Source: Antedon mediterranea (taxonomy: Eukaryota; Echinodermata; Crinoidea; Comatulida; Antedonidae). From it: DNA of 64,000 nt. The position numbers and the translations under genes are program-made. Of this stretch, positions 12,601-27,600 are shown piece by piece (within the stretch, counting starts at the first letter, position 1; every line of letters begins with the position of its first letter). The DNA is taken from assembly GCF_964355755.1 (NCBI RefSeq), contig NC_092679.1, positions 23,312,432 through 23,376,431 on the forward strand. Direction: 5' to 3'. The notes under the pieces are model-generated. The model ran no database searches, had not been told where the DNA came from, and was given only the letters and a program-made list of their open reading frames with translations.

Positions 12601-15600
12601 AACTACAGGGGACACTTTCATATGAAATAAATGAGGGGCAATATGTAAAACAACCAACCCCTAATCAGGGGACACACCAGTTATGCAATTTATGTGGTTC
12701 TTGATATACTAACAGAGACATAGCAGTAATTTAGAGGAGTCATTGCCCTGTTCACTTTCAGTGTCATCTATGTTACTCTCTAACATAAAACTTGAAAATG
12801 TAAAAACCATTTCAAAATAATACAAGATATAAAATGGAAAAACATTCTTTAATACAGTTTATTTAAAATAAGAACAAAATAAAATCAAATTTATGGTGAA
12901 AGTAATAATACAGTTAGTGTGCTCTACTACTAAATTTTGATTAATTCAGAATTTTGATTAATTCAGAATTTATTTTGTTTAAATCAACTGTACTGTATAT
13001 GGTAATTCTTACAACAAAAACACAATGCTTTACAATACTAAATCTAAAGTAAACAACATTAATACATCAGAAACGTATCCCTGCGGGTAAATTAATATCC
13101 TAGCGATTCTATCAAACGTCAATTTATCATCATAACTAATAATATACAGTAACAACCTGTCCATGTATGAATTCACTTCTAGGATAATTTGATTAGCTCA
13201 CCGAGAATATCAAAAAACATTGTCAATTTTGAATAAACAAACACAATATAATTATACACACAATGTAAAATTGATTGAATGCATTTTTGATAGAGCAACA
13301 AAAGGGGTAATAATGATAATAATACTGTAGATCTGATGATTGAAGAAGTTTTGAGAATCTAAAAACACCTTGAATTTGTCTGTGCAGATAATGTTGAAAA
13401 GATCATGCACGTCACTTGTGGAATTATGTTCTCCTTAAATTAAATGTTTGTATTGTTATAATATTGATATGACAGCTGTAGAATATCATAATTTCAATTG
13501 ATACATCCAGGTATACTGCATGTTTTATTGTATATTATGTGGTTGTTTTTTTTAATACTGAAATACTTGATTTGTCCATTATCATCATCATCATCATAAA
13601 ATAACAACAATTTTTCTTGAATATGATGACAAACACATTAACAACAAAAATTATATAAAAAGTTCAAGAAGGCTCAAATTGTTCTGCATTTTCGATCCCT
13701 ACACTTTTTAATAATGTTAAAGTGCTCTAATGTGCACTATATGATAGGAATAAACAGCTTTACGTCTCATCCGAAGGACTAGGCAACGAGTAAAGCATCT
13801 TTCCTATTAGGATGCATTCAGCATGGTACAGATAGGCTCAAACCCATGCCTATCACATCCTAGTCCGATATTATAATTACACCAAACTCTTCGGTATATA
13901 CAGCACCTGTGGCGATTCCAGACGGTCTCCCATCTAGAACACAACAAGGACCAAAGTTGCTTAACTTTGGTGATCTGACGATAACCGATGTTTCAATGCA
14001 GTTACCTACTACTATTAACATATGTTACCCACTATGTTACCTACTCCAAATTTTGAGCAGTTATTGTCAATGAAATTTTAAAATCAAAATATTGCTAGGA
14101 TGCCATTTGGTATAATATTCAGACAGGTGTTTGAAGAGGCCTATTAAACTTGTTTGTTTGCTGTCAATCATCAGATATAATAATAAAAACTTTTTTTTTT
14201 AAATACCATAATCAAATTTGTACAATAAAATTGTGAATCAATTTTTACTAAAGAACCATTAAAGACCCCTTCCCTGCAATTTTGGACGTTTTTTGGAAAA
14301 TAATACATATATCACTTTAAAAACATTAAACCATGTCATTCCTTGTCTTAAATATACGTATTATAGTAAATTATGATAAAAAGTGAGAAACAATGCACTA
14401 CCTAAGTAGCTCGCGGCGATCGACCTCTCGTGGACGGTCTTAGGCCTAGCCTAGCTAGTTAGTTTTGTAGGCCTAGCTGGTAAACATCGGTAACGTACGA
14501 ACATCGTACGCTATATACCTACCCTGACGTTGTATAGTTGCTGCATTAATTGTCTTTCTATTTTTGCCAGACTCCGTTGATACAAATTGGGGAAAACCCG
14601 GTATTTTCGCTGAAAAGTTAGGAGTCTTCCATTTGTTTTGGCCTCACGATCGATCGAAAAGTGGGCGAATTACAGGTGAAAAACAAAAATATCAATCCGC
14701 GCGCAATGCATTTTGGGATTTATAGCGGGCCGCTATAATTATTATTAGAATCGACTTATTTTTCACATTTTTAACTGTTTAAAGACAAAAAAAGTTATCG
14801 CAATAGGACCTTATAGTATTATTTTTACATTAAATATAGTTTGTGATCTTAAATTAGATCTAAAAAACGTAGGGAAGGGGGCTTTAACATTTTCCCAGGT
14901 TCTTATCAGTTTCCAGAATGTTCTTTTTTCTGCTTTTATTTTATATTTGTAAAATGTGTACATTGTAGTGTATGTTTGAGTGAAGTATTAAATACACAAC
15001 AAAATAATAGTATTTTTGGTTTTTTATTGTTCAGTGCATTTATAGTTTAATGATTGATCTCAATCCATGTAAACCCTAAAAAAAATAGTGACTGGATTAA
15101 AACTGTGGACAATACACCTTTAAGATTTCTGCTTCATTTTTGTAATATATACTGTTTTTGAATCTATGGATATATTATAAGTGCGAAATAACGAGAAATG
15201 AAATTGGTCAGACAATTATAATATTTTCCTGCTTTTGTTACATAGGGAAAAAGATGAGTGTCAGTTTCCAGACTGATCAAATAAAACGGTTAATTTATTT
15301 GGAGTTACCCTTGATATGCTACAGTGTTGTATCATGATGAGTACTACTGTATCTCGTCTGCTACGCCCCTACGACCACCTAGGTCATGGGACAACGAAAG
15401 AACCCGTGTTTTATTATATTTTTGGTCAAAAAATGACATTTAAAAGAGAAATGGGAAGAAGGAATAAAAATGAGTTGGTAGCCTACCGGCGTCCTCTCCT
15501 CCAGCAAACAGTCATCACACAAGCATTCTCCTTCTGAGCTATCTTCATCTGAACATGTTTGTTCAACTTCCATCCTGTCTGAATTTGGTACGTCTTTCAT

Positions 15601-18600
15601 GTTTTACACAACTTAGTCAAACTACAGTATGGCAGATTGTGAAGTGAAACTCCCGGTAAATTCAGAAAAGCAATCAATATTGCATTAAAAGTTAAAACTC
15701 TTCAATTTATTTTAAGAACTTCCAAGGCGTTTAAAAACATCATTTACAGCTAAAAATAGTATCATCATTTTAACAAGTTATTTTATTGGTAAAATGTTGC
15801 AATACATCGAGCGTACACACATAAAATTATAATTAAAGTCCTTTAAACACAAGATTCTCTCCAAAATTCTAAAACAGTTGTTTTGCAAACGATAATATTT
15901 TCAACTTTTATCAACTCTGCATATCATTTTATGAAGTATAAAATAATAAGATGGTTTTTAAAACAAGTTTGGTATTGTCAGGTCAGATGATAAGAATCGT
16001 GCAAGAAATCAAAAGTCCAAACATATAAAATCAATTTCTCTAGGAAATCTCTTCAAAATCAAGTTCTAAGTGTTTTTTTGTAAAATACCTGTACTATTTT
16101 ATGTCGGATCACTTTATCAGGCCAGCTTCCTGAATATACAATACTTCCTTTCGCTAGTCCGTGTTAAACTTCAAACAACGGAAAAACTAAAACAAACCTA
16201 CATCCACAAACCTTCAAATAATAGAGTATTCTTTCAATTTGACAACACGGTTTCAGTTCTTGTTGCTTGTTTCAAAATACCAAAAAGAAAACCTGCTATC
16301 CATACAGTAGTTTTGTTTATATTAAAGTTTAAATTACTTGATATATTAATTTGAAAGTGTTGTGAAACAACTATGTACACATAATATTACTCAATGAGTA
16401 CATCAAGGAGGATGTCATAAATAGCAGTATGGCTCAGAATATCAATGTTGTAGGTAGTTTAATAAACAACTTTAACCACTTTTCAGTTTCTATATGCCGT
16501 TTCTAACACTGTTGAAATGCCACTGAAAGTGTAACACAATTCCATTCAGGAAATTAAGTATAGTGAATATCAACCAAGACTATCAATTACTTTACAGACA
16601 ATATTTATGATTATCAGTACGACGACGGCCAATGGTAAGATTGAATGAAACAATGTTCTACAGCTCAGGCTATTAAAGACAGACTGCTGATCACTGATGG
16701 AAAGATGTTTAAAGTATATTAACTCCGCCTCCTGGCATCCAAGATGAACACACGATCATAATGCTAATTTACTTCCAATAGCAAATTAAGTACATCAAAC
16801 AGAATGCTGCTTTTTTAGTGCATAATAAACTGCTTTCGACAGGAGGAAATCAACGTTTATTATATCGACTTCATCACTGTCAAGAACGCATAAAATATAG
16901 ATTGTAGTACTGCACAACTATAATAATACCTGTTGAGCTTATAACCAAATCAATAAATAGCCTGCAGTTTGCTTACATCTAAGCTTAGTAAATAAGGTTT
17001 CAAGTCAACAGTGTCAGTACCAGCAGGCAGTTTCAACTTACACTGCGACCTTCCTACTGTTTATGTACAGCTTAGGGTTGCCTTGTTATTTTTTTAAGCA
17101 CAGTGCTGAGTATACCTAACCAAGCGTAACAACAACCCACGCTTTGTTGGTAGAGGTCAAAGGATATTGTAAGTCTGGATAAAAACTGAACATATTGTGC
17201 TTTTAAATGTCACTGGGTTAAAATCAATTTTACTTTACAGTGCGGAAATTAAAACATACCATTACCCAAATTCTAAAAGCGTTTACAATATTTTAAAATA
17301 TAATCGATGATTTCGACTTCAATGTTGAACGTTTTGCTATTGTTTTTGTTTTGTAGGTTTGCCAGTTGCATGCAAATTGAATGCAATAACAAAATTACAA
17401 CCGTCTATTGTAATTTATCAAACAATAGCTGAAATAAACTGTAAAATCATGGTAAAATAAATGCGCAAAAACTATTACAAATTTAATTCGGTGAAGAATT
17501 CACATTGAATAAACACGGCTATAAATAGGTACACAATAGAAAAGAATGAATTTATTTTAAAAATACCTGGATGACTATGACATACATGCAGCCATAGTGC
17601 AGTGCCTACCATGAACAACAGGGGCTGTTACAGTTTGATTACAGGACCCCTCCTGGATAACTATGACATACAGGCAGCAGCCATAGTGCAGTGCCTACCA
17701 TGAAAAACAGGGGCTGTTACAGTTTGATTACAGGACCCCTCCTGGATGACAATGACATACAGGCAGCAGCCATAGTGCAGTGCCTACCATGAAAAACAGG
17801 GGCTGTTACAGTTTGATTACAGGACCCCTCCTGGATGACTATGACATACAGGCAGCCATAGTGCAGTGCCTACCATGAACAACAGGGGCTGTTACAGTTT
17901 GATTACAGGACCCCTCCTGGATGACTATGACATACAGGCAGCCATAGTGCAGTGCCTACCATGAACAACAGGGGCTGTTACAGTTTGATTACAGGACCCC
18001 TCTCGACTCATCTACTGTATTCATCATACAATTACAATATCAATCATCAACATACTCCCGCCTTTTATCAAACTTTCACCCACTTTTGATTCATTTAAAA
18101 TTAATTTTAAAAACTCATTTATTTATAGCAACTTTCAGGAGACAATGCACTTTTGATTAGATAATTTTCTTTGATTTGGTACTATATAAATGTTTATTAT
18201 CATCACTGGTAAGCTATATTAAATATTATTACCGATAAATCCAAATATTAAATTACAATTAATGGAGATACAGTATATTAAATTTAAAGATGTATTGTCC
18301 CTTGAAACACAAAAAATGAAGGTCAAAATATTCTAAATTTAAATTGGCCATATCAAAGTAATATTAAAGTTATTCACTTTAAGTCGAAAATTCGAGCCAA
18401 AAACAACAAGCTTACATAATTGACAGGTAAATAAATTTGATTACATTTCGTCTGATAAATCGTCGCGAGCGAAAGTAAACAAAGATTTCAAACCACGAGT
18501 ATGCATTATGCATGATGCTAATTAGGATTGTTTACAACTTGTCACGGTTGAGAAGGTGTTTTCACACAGATCGCGAAGAAATGTTATGATTATGCATACA

Positions 18601-21600
18601 GATGAGCCAAACAAGCGCGTTGCATTATGAGATATGTTTTGATCGAAAACTTTGACTGGAAGTCACAGTTATTTTTTGAGCAAAAAAATGTCTGTATTTC
18701 AGTTCAATGGGTTGTTTTTTGACTCATTTTTGGTGAAAGTTAATAACTATTATGATACTTCAAAGTGACCCACTTTTATTTTAAATCTTTTTTTAAAATT
18801 TTTTTGGAATTAGTAAAAGGGACAATACATCTTTAACCAATCAATCAAAATTTGTTTGGGTTTTTTTTTTGGTGGGGAGGAGGGTGAAGTGTGCAGTACT
18901 TGTAGGTGACGTGTGCAGTACTTGTAGGTGACGTGTGCAGTACTTGTAGGTGACGTGTGCAGTACTTGTAGGTGACGTGTAGAACTTAGTAGACACAGAA
19001 TAATTTTTCAGTACTGTAAAATCTATATTCTGTAAGTGCGCCCTCTTTAGTACATAAACTAATCTTGAATGGCTTTACTGGTCATAGAGGGCTCACTACT
19101 AGTATGAATCAACGTCACACAATAAGTGTGTTGTTGAGTGGATGAATCACCAACATATTTCCATGACAACGTTTTAAATGGCACTACATTTAAGAGTCTT
19201 GGGTTTAATGTGCAATATTAAATGTGATTACATTAATTACATTCGCATTATGAGCAACATTATTTTCATGGTAAATTAGTCCTACTGTATAGTAGGTCTA
19301 CTATTATCAATGGTTCATTATTACCATTTTTAATAAATTTACAGAAAAAATGTGCATTAATTAATGAATCAGGATACCACAAATAGGTATTATACAAGCA
19401 TGTTTCGGCAATAAAGACTAATCAACTTCACTTTTGAACACTTTTAATAAACAAACCAAAATAAGGTTTGTACTGGAGGTGGTGTACTGCAACAACAACA
19501 ACACACGAGGGCGTGCGAGTGTGATGGCGCAACGGCCCCTTCCTTCCACCTTTCTTTCATAAATTGAAAAAATAAAAAACACAATAAAAGCAAAATAAAA
19601 TAATGTACACAAGTGGCAGGAATATAGAAATAAAAGTACAATGGTATACAGTATTGGGCAATCTGAGTTGCTAGTGTCATAGGCCGCATATCAATAAAAC
19701 AAAGTGATGCTTGAATGAGATTGGTTGTGGCAGGGAGTTGGTTGTGGCACCAATGTCTAGTGTCGCCTTCACTGGGAAATGATGATAGGATGTGTTCAGA
19801 GATGGTGCTTGAATAACATTGACTCGGCTGGCTGAAGCTGGTTTGTCGAATAGGTCGGTGGGCAGATCATGTTGTGGACCTGGAATGAGGTCTTCGATAC
19901 AGAGTTCTTCGTCAGGGAGTGTTGTATAGTCATTTTCTGCGTGTACGAAATGTGAATTGCCGAGACTATTTCTATCAGCTGCTGGAAGAAATCTGCACTG
20001 ACTTGCTGAGTGTGAAGTGTGTGGTCGTTGAGAAGATTGGCACATAATGCACGATTTACTAAAGGCTTGGAATAGGAGCCATTTGTTTGGAGAAATTGTT
20101 ATACTGTGGCCAGTGTGCTTTGTTGAAAATAGCTGTGGGACATGCTTTGGAGTCGGCCTGAGGTTTTGTGGCTGGTAGCGTTGTGATGTTTGGGAGATCC
20201 AAGTTGTGCGCTCCCAAAGACTGGAAACCAAAATGCTGGCAAATTCTTTGCCAAATATCGGAAAGAATGTCGATCGCTTTATAATAGTATTCCTAGATAT
20301 AACTGGGCAAAAGTTGGCGATTTGGCTCAACATATATTCCAGTTGAATATTTTTTTGGTGCGAGGTTTTTCTCGATGTGGCTGAGACAGTGTCCTCATCG
20401 TCAAGTATTCCCCTTGTGGGGTTTCCTGCGGTTTTCATTTTCCAAGTGAATGCGTCAGCAAGGAATGGTGAAAGATTGGAGTCAAGAGAAAAAATATATA
20501 ATAAATTCTGTCGCCAGTTTTCAAAGGAGTAGACTGTTTCATTTTTGGTAAGTTGCCATTGTTCTGGGGCTCTCGCAGTAGCCATGTTGTGAGCGGATGA
20601 CGGTAATGTAACAAGGCTAGACTTTACTCGTCGGCTGAGGACAGAGGGCGATCGATTTATTAGATTATCTATGCGAGCTAGACTTCGGGATCGAGTCCGG
20701 TAGCCTAGAAAAATGTTCAGTGATTTGTAAAGGTATGAAAAGTCTCTGTCTTCTGTTTATTGAAGCTATTTCTCGGTAGTGGGTAATGCGCTGCCACCAC
20801 GGCAATAAAGACTAATCAACTTCATGTAGATATGAACACTTTTAATAAACAAACCAAAATAATAAACTAAGCCTACTAGAACCAACTAACACATGAGGCG
20901 ACCACGATGTCGATCGATAGGGCACAAGGTGGCGCACTGCAACAACAACACACGAGGGCATGTGTAGATTTTTCATATACCGTCTTAATTGAATACGACT
21001 TCTATTCTGTGTTCTTTTACAGTAATGTAAATAAATAAAGGTATCCTCTAGGGGTTACTAATACTTCAGTAGTATCTTGAACATTATTACATTATTTAAA
21101 AAAAAATCTGTTTAATTATACTAACTAATAATACAGTAATATTAAAAACATCACCATTTAATTACTGCCTGTTTATGCTGCCAAGCCGTCAAGGTTAACA
21201 AGATAATTCATATTCAACATAGCACATTAAAAAAAAATCAATTCTATGAAATAGTAGTAGTAGTCTATCACTGTAGAATATAGGATGATAGCTTACATAA
21301 TAACAGTCTGTTTGTCAATGTATTGACATCATTCTGAGCAAGCAAAGTAATAGCCGATCTCAATGATAATCTCTAAGAAGATAATATGGTTGAGATTCAA
21401 TGACATTTTTTTTATCCATTATCTGGTGGTTTTTTTTTAATGAAACCAAACGTCTTTTTAACGAAATGTTAACGATCTTTTCTTCTGTCTCTCTAAATTT
21501 GATGTTTTTTTACAGATGAAAAATGATTTAAAAAAAGTAATTGATAGTCATTGTGGTTATGACTTCAATACTTAAATTCAATCTTTATTTAAACATAGAA

Positions 21601-24600
21601 TAGATTTGTTTTATATTTTCCTATTCAAATGTTTAAAAATAACTTATGAAATTCTCCCATTCAACTCATAAACATTAATTGTATAATAACACATCAACTG
21701 TACAGTACTGTGAATCTCAAAGGCTAACCTGACAAATTGCATCATGGTTACTGATAGGGGGAGCTGCTGTACAACTAGCATACTATTCCTAGCAACGGCT
21801 AACAGGCTAACCTGACAAATTGCACCATGGTTACTGATAGGGGGAGCTGCTGTACAACTAGCAAACTATTCCTAGCAACGGCTAACAGGCTAACCTGACA
21901 AATTGCACCATGGTTACTGATAGGGGGAGCTGCTGTACAACTAACAAACTATTCCTAGCAACGGCTAACAGGCTAACCTGACAAATTGCACCATGGTTAC
22001 TGATAGGGGGAGCTGCTGTACAACTAGCAAACTATTCCTAGCAACGGCTAACAGGCTAACCTGACAAATTGCACCATGGTTACTGATAGGGGGAGCTGCT
22101 GTACAACTAGCATACTATTCCTAGCAACGGCTAACAGGCTAACCTGACAAATTGCACCATGGTTACTGATAGGGGGAGCTGCTGTACAACTAGCATACTA
22201 TTCCTAGCAACAGCTAACACTAGTCATTGCAAGATGAAGATTTATTGACAAGTTGAAACGTCGCACACATACAGTACGTATTTATTATTTATCACTAGTT
22301 TGAAGTAAAACTGAATAGATAATCTACCGTACCTCATAATAATGTATGAGTTGAATATACAGTATTGGAGAAAAAAGCTAGATTATAAATAAATGTGAGC
22401 AAATGCTGCTTCAAAGGAGAACATGCTAATGTAATTAATGTTCCTACACAATGGCAAGAAGAAACATAATGAACTATGATCAATAAAAATTAATTAAAAT
22501 ATTCACAGGAAGTAAGCTCTTGTTATTATTACTGTTTAATAAATCATTCTCTTGGACTTTGGTTGAAACAAACACAATTCAATGAAATGTGAACAGGTTT
22601 ATCAAAAGAAACATTTTTTTAAATCAAAAGAAAGAAAAATTCACAACAATCGTAAGAAAAAAAATCTATACAAGATTAAGACTAGTAGAGCCAGTAAACA
22701 ACTAAAATTAGTATTACTTATTTATAACATGTTTTTATTTATAAATAAACATTAATTATTGATATTATTATTAACACATTAACATACAATTATGCAATCA
22801 AATGATTAATAGCATTTCTTGTATAAGTAACCAGTGATATTCACACATTAACATAAATAAAAGAGTCCTATGCTTCTTTGGTTGATATTTATTTGGTGTT
22901 GTAAGACTGTTAAAACTTGATATTTTGTTTGATGTTTTTATCTGTGTTTATTTTAATTGCTATTTCAGTATTTGTTGACTCATAAGCAAGAATTGGCTAG
23001 TCTTGTAAACAAGAGTGTGATTAATAAATGAAAAATAAATTTTAAAATATAAATAATACAATATGCAATCCTATGATTAATAGTAATTTCTTGCACGTAA
23101 CTGGTACAGTCACGGTGGTTTGAACATAATATTATAAAATAATTTTCTTGGACTTTGGTTGAACCGGATTAAAAAATGTCAAAGAGTCATGATTTTCTAG
23201 TACATTCAATGATGACAAATTCACAAAAAATTCAAATTATTTATCTTTAAATGTGCTAAATCATTATTTCTCTCTCCTAAGAGTTTATAAAACCAAGCAA
23301 TATTTATAGTAATAGAAATAGAAGAATTACATTTTTTGTATGCTTACGCATAAGCTTAAATAGGGAATGTTACAATAGATTGAGTTCATAAACTTGACTT
23401 GACAATAGTCACACTCACTTGATTATTAAAACAGAACTAATAAATAAAAGGAGAGGTCATAATGCCTTTACCCTAATCATCCCGGATATAATATACTTCT
23501 AAGTTTATAATGATTAACCATACTAAACCTCATTTAATAGTAAATACAAGATACGTGTGCAGTGTATGAATGCTGGAAGAACTGAACCAACAATAACAAA
23601 ATAGGTTGTGTTCGGATGTAAACTCAATTACGCATGTATTTAAACCAAAAAATTACACTTGGGACTAACATCAGACGGACCACTTGGACGAGTAAATATT
23701 ACAAAGTAAACACAAAAACGCTGTACGACCCAACAAGTCATACTTCATGCATGAGTGAACACAAATCAAAATTGTGCCGTTTGATTCAGGTTATAATATC
23801 CCACGTGCAGTACATTGATGCATCAATCATAACATTGTGTAATTGGTGTCCATCTGAATGGGCTTTTAATGTACCTCAAAATCTATGGATAAATATAAAC
23901 GTCCAGGGCCCTTAATCCTTCATAATTAATAAATATAGGGATTAATATAAATGTAAAAGTTCATGGTTCTCCTAATATTTGATGTATCAACAGATTATAT
24001 ATTACAAATTTGTAAACAATCAACCACTTCAAATTCATAATAAATTTTCAATATGTTTCACTTCAGTGGAAGAAATATTGAAAATAACATATGACACAAA
24101 TTAATGTACCTTAAAATCTCTAATTCTTGAGGGATTAACAAACAACAAACTACTTGGCTTTCCCTAAAGTTTAATAGATTTATTATTCCCAGATAGTATT
24201 TTCAAGCTCTGATGATGATTACTGTAAACTTCACATACGTAACACATTTGTCAACATGTTGTACTTTAGGAGGAATGATTGAAAATAACGGAACTAAAAC
24301 ATGACAAATAAATGTACTTTAAAATCTCTAATCCAAGAGGGATTACTGTAAAACTACAAGGTTTCCCTATTAAAGTTTGAAATTATATCCAAGCTGTTAG
24401 AGGTTAACCATACAAATTGTGTATGTATTTCAATTCTCCAAACCAACAGTGAATCATTGTAAATAAAACATGGAATTGAGGAGGAAACAGTCTAATGACA
24501 TCAATCTCATATTGAACCAACCAAAAAAAACAAAAAATAATAAATAAAAAATAGCCAGTGGTGATAACAAAAAAAAATAAAGATGATATTGGGGAAGAAT

Positions 24601-27600
24601 CTAATCAAGAAATGAACCAAAATAGTAAGATAAAAGAAAAGAGATTTAATCACTTGGTTTTGTATCTTAAGAAAACTTTGGGACAAACAAATGTGATGTG
24701 CTCATATATAAACGTGATGATGTCATATCGCTACCATATTTGAGCATATCATTACCAAATTTGGCACATCACACTTTTTTTTTTCAAACTAGTTTGATAG
24801 TGTAGTAACCTTTTATTAATGTTACAGTAAATGCTCTATTAAGGGGAAACCTTTATGCCTAAACAAATTGTCCTTGTTTAAAAGAGGTTGTCCCCTAAAT
24901 AGGTGTTCTACTATATTACTGATGTTAGTGTATGTTATAAAAAACGTGCAATAAAACCTCCTTAAACTGCACAATTGTAAATGTTGTGCGACGTGCAAAC
25001 AAACATACATACATAGGTGAAGATTAAGGCTAGGGTCTGGCATCCCACAACAACATAAACATGCCTGCCAATGACCTGCCTGTTTGCCTATAGTAATATC
25101 CGTGGTAATGACTTACACTACCATTATGCAATCAAACTAAAAGGTTACTTTAAGTTTAAAACATTACACACTTTACTATCCTTGTTACCAGGATGTAAAG
25201 AGTTAAAGCAAATTCAATGTTATCATAATCAGATTTAAATTGGCCAAATTCATATTGCCTCAATATGAATTACCTATGTGTTTATTGGACAATAATGTAA
25301 TAACCAGCACTAATGATGTCATAATATTAAAGACAGACCACACATCAATGTAGTAGAGGAATTGTAGTTGTGTCTTTATTATATTTTGTGTGAAAAGCTA
25401 AACTGTAAACCCTCCTAATGGAACACCTCAAGAGACACCTCTATTCAAAGAACATCTCTATTTAAAGAACACCTCTATTTAAAAAACACCTCTATTTATT
25501 TAAAGAACATCTCTATTTATTTAAAGAACACCTCTATTTAAAGAACACCTCTATTCTAAAAAACACCTCTATTAAAAAAACACCTCTATTAAAAAAACAC
25601 ACCTCTATTAAAAAAACACATCTCTATTCAGGGGACACACTGTATTATTAAAAGGACACTTTTCCGTGAAACAAACGAGGTGCAATAACATATTACACTA
25701 CAATCAACACCAGAGGACACCTCTATTAAGTGAACACTTTGTTGGGTTCCAAAGTTTCTTACTGTATTTTATTGATATCTAGAAACAGACTGTAGCTACA
25801 GTGTCAAAGCCTCCTAAACAAATGGCCGATAATTATGCACGATTTGTGAGCATGCATATGTCAGGTTATTGTGCTTGTCAAATGCCGTGTATTGACATAT
25901 TAATAGGCCTGTATCGCTTCCACATTTTATCAACATTCAGAAAACGATATCCTCAAATAAGGACAATCCTCGTTCATACGTTTTTGGAGCCATCAATATT
26001 AGCGATTTTTCCCAGTTAAAAAAGGGGCAAGAATATCTTGCAATGTCTTATTCAACTACTGTACATGGCAGTAACATTTAAACTGTTGCATTTCGGGTAA
26101 TGGTAACGATTTCCGTTGACAAACACCCACTGAGTTAAACGGTTATTTAGGAGCAACAATTTAGAAGAAATGCAGTCGATATTATAAATTATATTTTAAA
26201 TACTGTATATTTAATATCATTATTATTATATTTCTATATTGTCTGTATTACTGTAGTTAGATGCTATGCAGTAGAAACAGATCCAAGTCAATCATTATTA
26301 TTATCAATATTATAAACATTCATTATTGTATACTGTGCTACTCAACACAGCAGTGAACAAATCATTGTCATTATTGTATACTGTGCTACTCAACACAGCA
26401 GTGAACAAATCATTGATTCTTGCCGAGTGTCTTTTCACACAATAACACAGCCCCAAGTGTAAATACTGTGTTAACAACAGCTCCGTGTGGGGTCGTTTAA
26501 ATCAAACTTATCTAAAAGCAATACTCTATAATTAAAATCACTACCTGACACTGTCGACAGATAACTTGTATGCTTACAGATAATAATCGCTCTTTGAACA
26601 CGCATTATCGCGATAGCTGTTGCATAGGCAAGATATTATATTATTTTACTGATGACATACTAAAACAAAGCTTTAAATATAGTCATTTGGAGTTATTTCG
26701 AGAAGACAAAAACAAGTATTTGACGCAATAACATTATGTGAATCTTCAGAAATAGTGGAAATTATACAAACACATTATATAAATCAATAAAGTTTAAAAA
26801 CTGTATTGAAAAATATAACAGGAAATAGGTTACAGGTCATTTTCATGCAACAAATTAAAAACGATCAAATCATGTGATTGGATGATGATATCTAGATAAT
26901 TAAAGCATCTAATGAATTTTCATTCTGTTTTTATTATCTATAAATTCATCATTATTTATTAGTGTTATATAAATCACATGATTGAACAATGATCTAGATA
27001 ATTAAAGCATCTAATGAATATTCATTATTTAAAAAATTATTTATTAATTATCATTATTAATAAGTGTTAATATAAATCACAAGATTGAACAATGATCTAG
27101 CTAACTAAAACATCTACACTAATGATTCATTATTTAAACAACTGATTTTTTGATTTTTTAATGGCTTATTTGTTATTATGCTGGTTTATTCGTCGTCTTC
27201 AGGTCTACCAGTCACCATAGGTTCAAATGTTGGTTTATTCGTCGTCTTCAGGTCTACCAGTCACCATAGGTTCAAATGCTGGTTTATTCGTCGTCTTCAG
27301 GTCTACCAGTCACCATAGGTTCAAATGCTGGTTTATTCGTCGTCTTCAGGTCTACCAGTCACCATAGGTTCAAATGCTGGTTTATTCGTCGTCTTCAGGT
27401 CTACCAGTCACCATAGGTTCAAATGCTGGTTTATTCGTCGTCTTCAGGTCTACCAGTCACCATAGGTTCAAATGCTGGTTTATTCGTCGTCTTCAGGTCT
27501 ACCAGTCACCATAGGTTCAAATGCTGGTTTATTCGTCGTCTTCAGGTCTACCAGTCGCCATAGGTTCAAATGCTGGTTTATTCGTCGTCTTCAGGTCTAC

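Larger units (their letters stand above)
10123..15486. other. ITPK intron 3' part, with repeats
   Basis: No gene is supported here apart from listed repeats: a 47-bp duplication at 10973-11066, a minisatellite at 12368-12476, the 5S-headed SINE at 13735-14000 and a TTAA MITE at 14263-14883. A minus-strand open stretch at 11065-11373 is discussed in the findings. A CCTCTATTAAGG-type repeat remnant lies around 12595-12680. Confidence 0.6.
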
